Below are positions 61,797 to 64,000 of a stretch of 64,000 nucleotides of DNA, piece by piece. Each line of letters opens with the position of its first letter. Positions within the stretch are counted from its first letter, which is position 1. The translations under genes and the position numbers were made by a program. Origin of the DNA: an uncultured Clostridia bacterium (GTDB lineage Bacteria > Bacillota > Clostridia > Christensenellales > Borkfalkiaceae). The notes beneath the pieces were generated by a model. That model ran no database searches. It worked only from the letters and a program-made list of their open reading frames with translations, and had not been told where the DNA came from. Location of the stretch: contig CANQTD010000002.1 in NCBI GenBank assembly GCA_947626685.1, positions 1-64,000 of the forward strand. The letters are read 5' to 3'.

Positions 61797-64000
61797 ATGA
61801 ATATCAGAAAAAGAATCAAACGTTTTTCCCTTGTCGCTTTGATTATCATGCTGACGATCGCATTTGCGGTTGCGATTGCGGCGTGTAATGGCAATAAGGA
61901 TGCCCCGCATACTTACTACTTGTCTCTGCAATCGAACGATTGGAAGACATATGACTCGGAAAAAGATATTCCCGAACAGTATTTGTTTACGCAAAGCAAT
62001 AGGGAAGACGGAATTTATGAGTTGAACATTGTCCTTGACGAAAACGAGCAATTTACAGTCAATTTGCTCGGTTCCTCCGAAAAGATAGGCTATGAGGCTC
62101 TTTTCTCGGCGGAAAATATCCTGACGGAAGGGGAAAACGGTAGCCTGAAAGTTTCCGCTAAGGCAGCCTTCACTCTCCGCTACGATGCGAACAATCATAA
62201 TTTGACCTATACTTACACGGCCGAGATCGTGTCCGTGTCTATCACTGCACCCACAAATGAATTGTACGTGGGCGATTCCTATACTTTTATCGGCAGCGTT
62301 CTATATTCGGACAAAACGGTTAAATCGGACGTATCGTGGTCCTCAAGCGACCCCGACGTCGCTACGATTACCGACGAGGGCGTTGTCACGGCAATTTCCG
62401 CCGGAACGACTACGATAAAAGCCGCAGCCGGTAATTTTTTCGACGAAATTGAAATTACAGTTCAACCGAATTTAGTTCCGGTAGAGAGCGTAGAGCTTGA
62501 TCATGAAGAATTAAAACTCGAGCTGAATGAGGAAGCGAAACTTACGCCCACCGTACTGCCCGAAAATGCGACCAACAAAGCGGTCTTGTTTACCTCCGAC
62601 GATGAGAGTATTGCCTCTGTCACGGAGGATGGGGTCGTCAAGGCTGTCGGCTATGGCGTCACGACGATCACTGTGACGACGGCCAACGGGGGCAAAGCCG
62701 CTGTTTGCGAGGTGACGGTCATCCGCCACGTTGTCGCAATTCGGCTCGATACCGAGGAAATTACCGTTGTCGCGCAAGGTTTACCCGGAACGATCGCTGT
62801 TTCTTTTGCGCCGTCAGATTCTACGAATAAGGATTTGACCGTTTCCATCGTATCCGGCAGCGACTTCGTTTCTGTTTCGTGCGTCGGAAATCAGATCAGC
62901 GTTCAAGGGTTGGCGGAGGGGACGGCAGAGATCTGCGTTACGTCTACAGACAATTCTGAGGCGGTAGCCTATTTCAACGTCACTGTGCTCGCCGAAAAAT
63001 CTGTTTTGCCGAGTCTCCCGAATTCCATTCGCCTTAAAATCAATGAAGAACAAGTCCTTACGCTGATGATCGAAAATGCTGAGATTCGCAGTGTGTCATG
63101 GGGTATTACTGACATGGGTGTCGCAAGAATCTCACAACACACCTCAGGCTCCGCATCCGTGACTGTGCAGGGAGTTGCGTTCGGGACAACGACGATTAGA
63201 GCTACGGTTTATGATACAAATAACAAGGTATATTCCATATTTAGCGAAATTCAAGTCACCGATGATTATTTCTTTGTCTATGGATACGGTTTTGGCGAAT
63301 ACGATTGGGATTATGAACACTATGTATCGGATAAAAATGCCGCCGAAAAGGCAGGCATCCTTTTCGAGGAAGAACAAAACGGCATCTATACGCTTACCCG
63401 TTATCTGACCCCTCAAAACGGATTCCAGATCATTTTCCCGACGGTTGGAAACTACTTGGACGAAGGAACTCAGCAGTGGAACAGAAATATTCCGTCCGAT
63501 AGCGTTCCTGCGTCGGAATACTATGACGCTTCGCGATCTGATTCCCAATATGTTTCGAACTCTTCGAGCTATTTCAAAGTAAACACTCCGGGCACCTATC
63601 GGATCACGCTTGACCTTACGGGAACAGCGGCGAAAGTCTACATCGAAGCCATCTCGGTCGATCTTTCCTCCATTGCGCTCGCATTGCAAAACGACGACAT
63701 GATCTTGCGAAGCGGCGAGAGTGCGATCATCAATTTCACGTTGGCTCCGGCGGCTGCACTCGTCGATGAGAAAGATCTAATCGTTGAACTGAGATCCTCG
63801 TTTGCAAATTATTCCGACTATGTGACCTTCGAGGTCGATTTTGCCGCTCGGACGATCATTGTGACCGTTACGGAAGCTCCCGAAGAAGAAATTCACTTGA
63901 ACGTTGTATGTTCTGTCGGCGAGGTAACTTCCGAGCTTGAATTGGTGGTTTTGCCTGCTAATGGCGAAGTGACGCCTGTTACAGAGATAGCCTTCGAAGA
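61797..64000 (+). CDS. surface lipoprotein with SusE-like and Ig-like domains (runs off the window)
   Basis: Open from ATG 61797 (after GAGGAGGTG) to the end of the window; 734 codons seen, 3' end missing. Lipobox AIAAC at about residue 30. A SusE-like module (HTYYLSLQSNDWKTY...FTVNLLG) is followed by at least three Big_2 Ig-like domains (SVSITAPTNELYVGDS, VESVELDHEELKLELNE, VVAIRLDTEEITVV). A second SusE-like module starts FFVYGYGFGEYDWDYEH and ends with GTYRITLDLTGTAAKVYI. It parallels the preceding protein and is likely a glycan-binding protein anchored at the surface. Not covered by a complete frame here, hence partial. Confidence 0.75.
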   Translation, partial: MNIRKRIKRFSLVALIIMLTIAFAVAIAACNGNKDAPHTYYLSLQSNDWKTYDSEKDIPEQYLFTQSNREDGIYELNIVLDENEQFTVNLLGSSEKIGYEALFSAENILTEGENGSLKVSAKAAFTLRYDANNHNLTYTYTAEIVSVSITAPTNELYVGDSYTFIGSVLYSDKTVKSDVSWSSSDPDVATITDEGVVTAISAGTTTIKAAAGNFFDEIEITVQPNLVPVESVELDHEELKLELNEEAKLTPTVLPENATNKAVLFTSDDESIASVTEDGVVKAVGYGVTTITVTTANGGKAAVCEVTVIRHVVAIRLDTEEITVVAQGLPGTIAVSFAPSDSTNKDLTVSIVSGSDFVSVSCVGNQISVQGLAEGTAEICVTSTDNSEAVAYFNVTVLAEKSVLPSLPNSIRLKINEEQVLTLMIENAEIRSVSWGITDMGVARISQHTSGSASVTVQGVAFGTTTIRATVYDTNNKVYSIFSEIQVTDDYFFVYGYGFGEYDWDYEHYVSDKNAAEKAGILFEEEQNGIYTLTRYLTPQNGFQIIFPTVGNYLDEGTQQWNRNIPSDSVPASEYYDASRSDSQYVSNSSSYFKVNTPGTYRITLDLTGTAAKVYIEAISVDLSSIALALQNDDMILRSGESAIINFTLAPAAALVDEKDLIVELRSSFANYSDYVTFEVDFAARTIIVTVTEAPEEEIHLNVVCSVGEVTSELELVVLPANGEVTPVTEIAFE

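Overview
The window looks like a chromosome segment of a low-abundance-type gut Clostridia (Bacillota; style compatible with Christensenellales/Borkfalkia-like lineages, an inference from gene content only). Evidence: Firmicutes housekeeping genes (recX, birA without a DNA-binding domain, nadD-yqeK fusion, rsfS, secA-prfB pair, tsaD), many lipoproteins with a Gram-positive style lipobox, an MsmX-type sugar ATPase and AraC/PocR regulators. The first ~33 kb is GC-rich; the defence gene at 33.9-36.8 kb is clearly AT-rich; the galactan locus (37-64 kb) is intermediate, which suggests at least two acquired blocks. No tRNA, rRNA, CRISPR array or transposase gene was recognised.

Layout. 0-14.6 kb: core genes (MscS channel, UAP-like nucleotidyltransferase, small hypothetical, recX, birA, nnr, a membrane protein, nadD-yqeK, rsfS, a small membrane protein, a catalytically degenerate DeoC homologue, secA, prfB, tsaD). 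14.7-20.6 kb: GH3 glycosidase coupled to a membrane protein, then GT2 glycosyltransferase and UDP-galactopyranose mutase (galactofuranose glycan). 20.8-33.6 kb: extracellular glycan enzymes and lipoproteins: a beta-helix GH55-like lipoprotein, a 1183-residue repeat lipoprotein, a domain-permuted GH3 held in the membrane at both ends, and a GH5-TetR-SGNH operon. 26.8-27.3 kb is a non-coding mosaic of short inverted repeats. 33.9-36.8 kb: a stand-alone SIR2 protein resembling the DSR2 anti-phage NADase.

37.1-64 kb is a complete-looking beta-1,4-galactan utilisation locus. Two AraC-type regulators (one with an intact PocR sensor, one with a degenerate copy) sit next to galT-galK-galE-galM, a 625-residue unrecognised protein, an 86-residue zinc-ribbon protein, a cytoplasmic GH53 endo-galactanase, a three-gene sugar ABC importer plus MsmX-like ATPase, a surface lipoprotein GH53 with Ig-like domains and a CBM61-like domain, and three giant secreted proteins built of Ig-like, InlB-type, His/Cys-rich and SusE-like modules. 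The model: surface GH53 cuts galactan, the importer takes up galacto-oligosaccharides, the inner GH53 and perhaps the unknown 625-residue protein shorten them, and the Leloir enzymes use the galactose. The promoters of galT and of the 625-residue gene share the same pair of ACGATTG direct repeats, 22 bp apart and both exactly 27 nt upstream of an extended -10, a strong candidate for the regulator's operator.

Points of greatest interest: this shared operator; the unrecognised 625-residue protein plus zinc ribbon in a locus that has no beta-galactosidase; the DSR2-like sirtuin; a recurring promoter geometry that predicts leaderless mRNAs; and the loss of catalytic lysines in the DeoC homologue.
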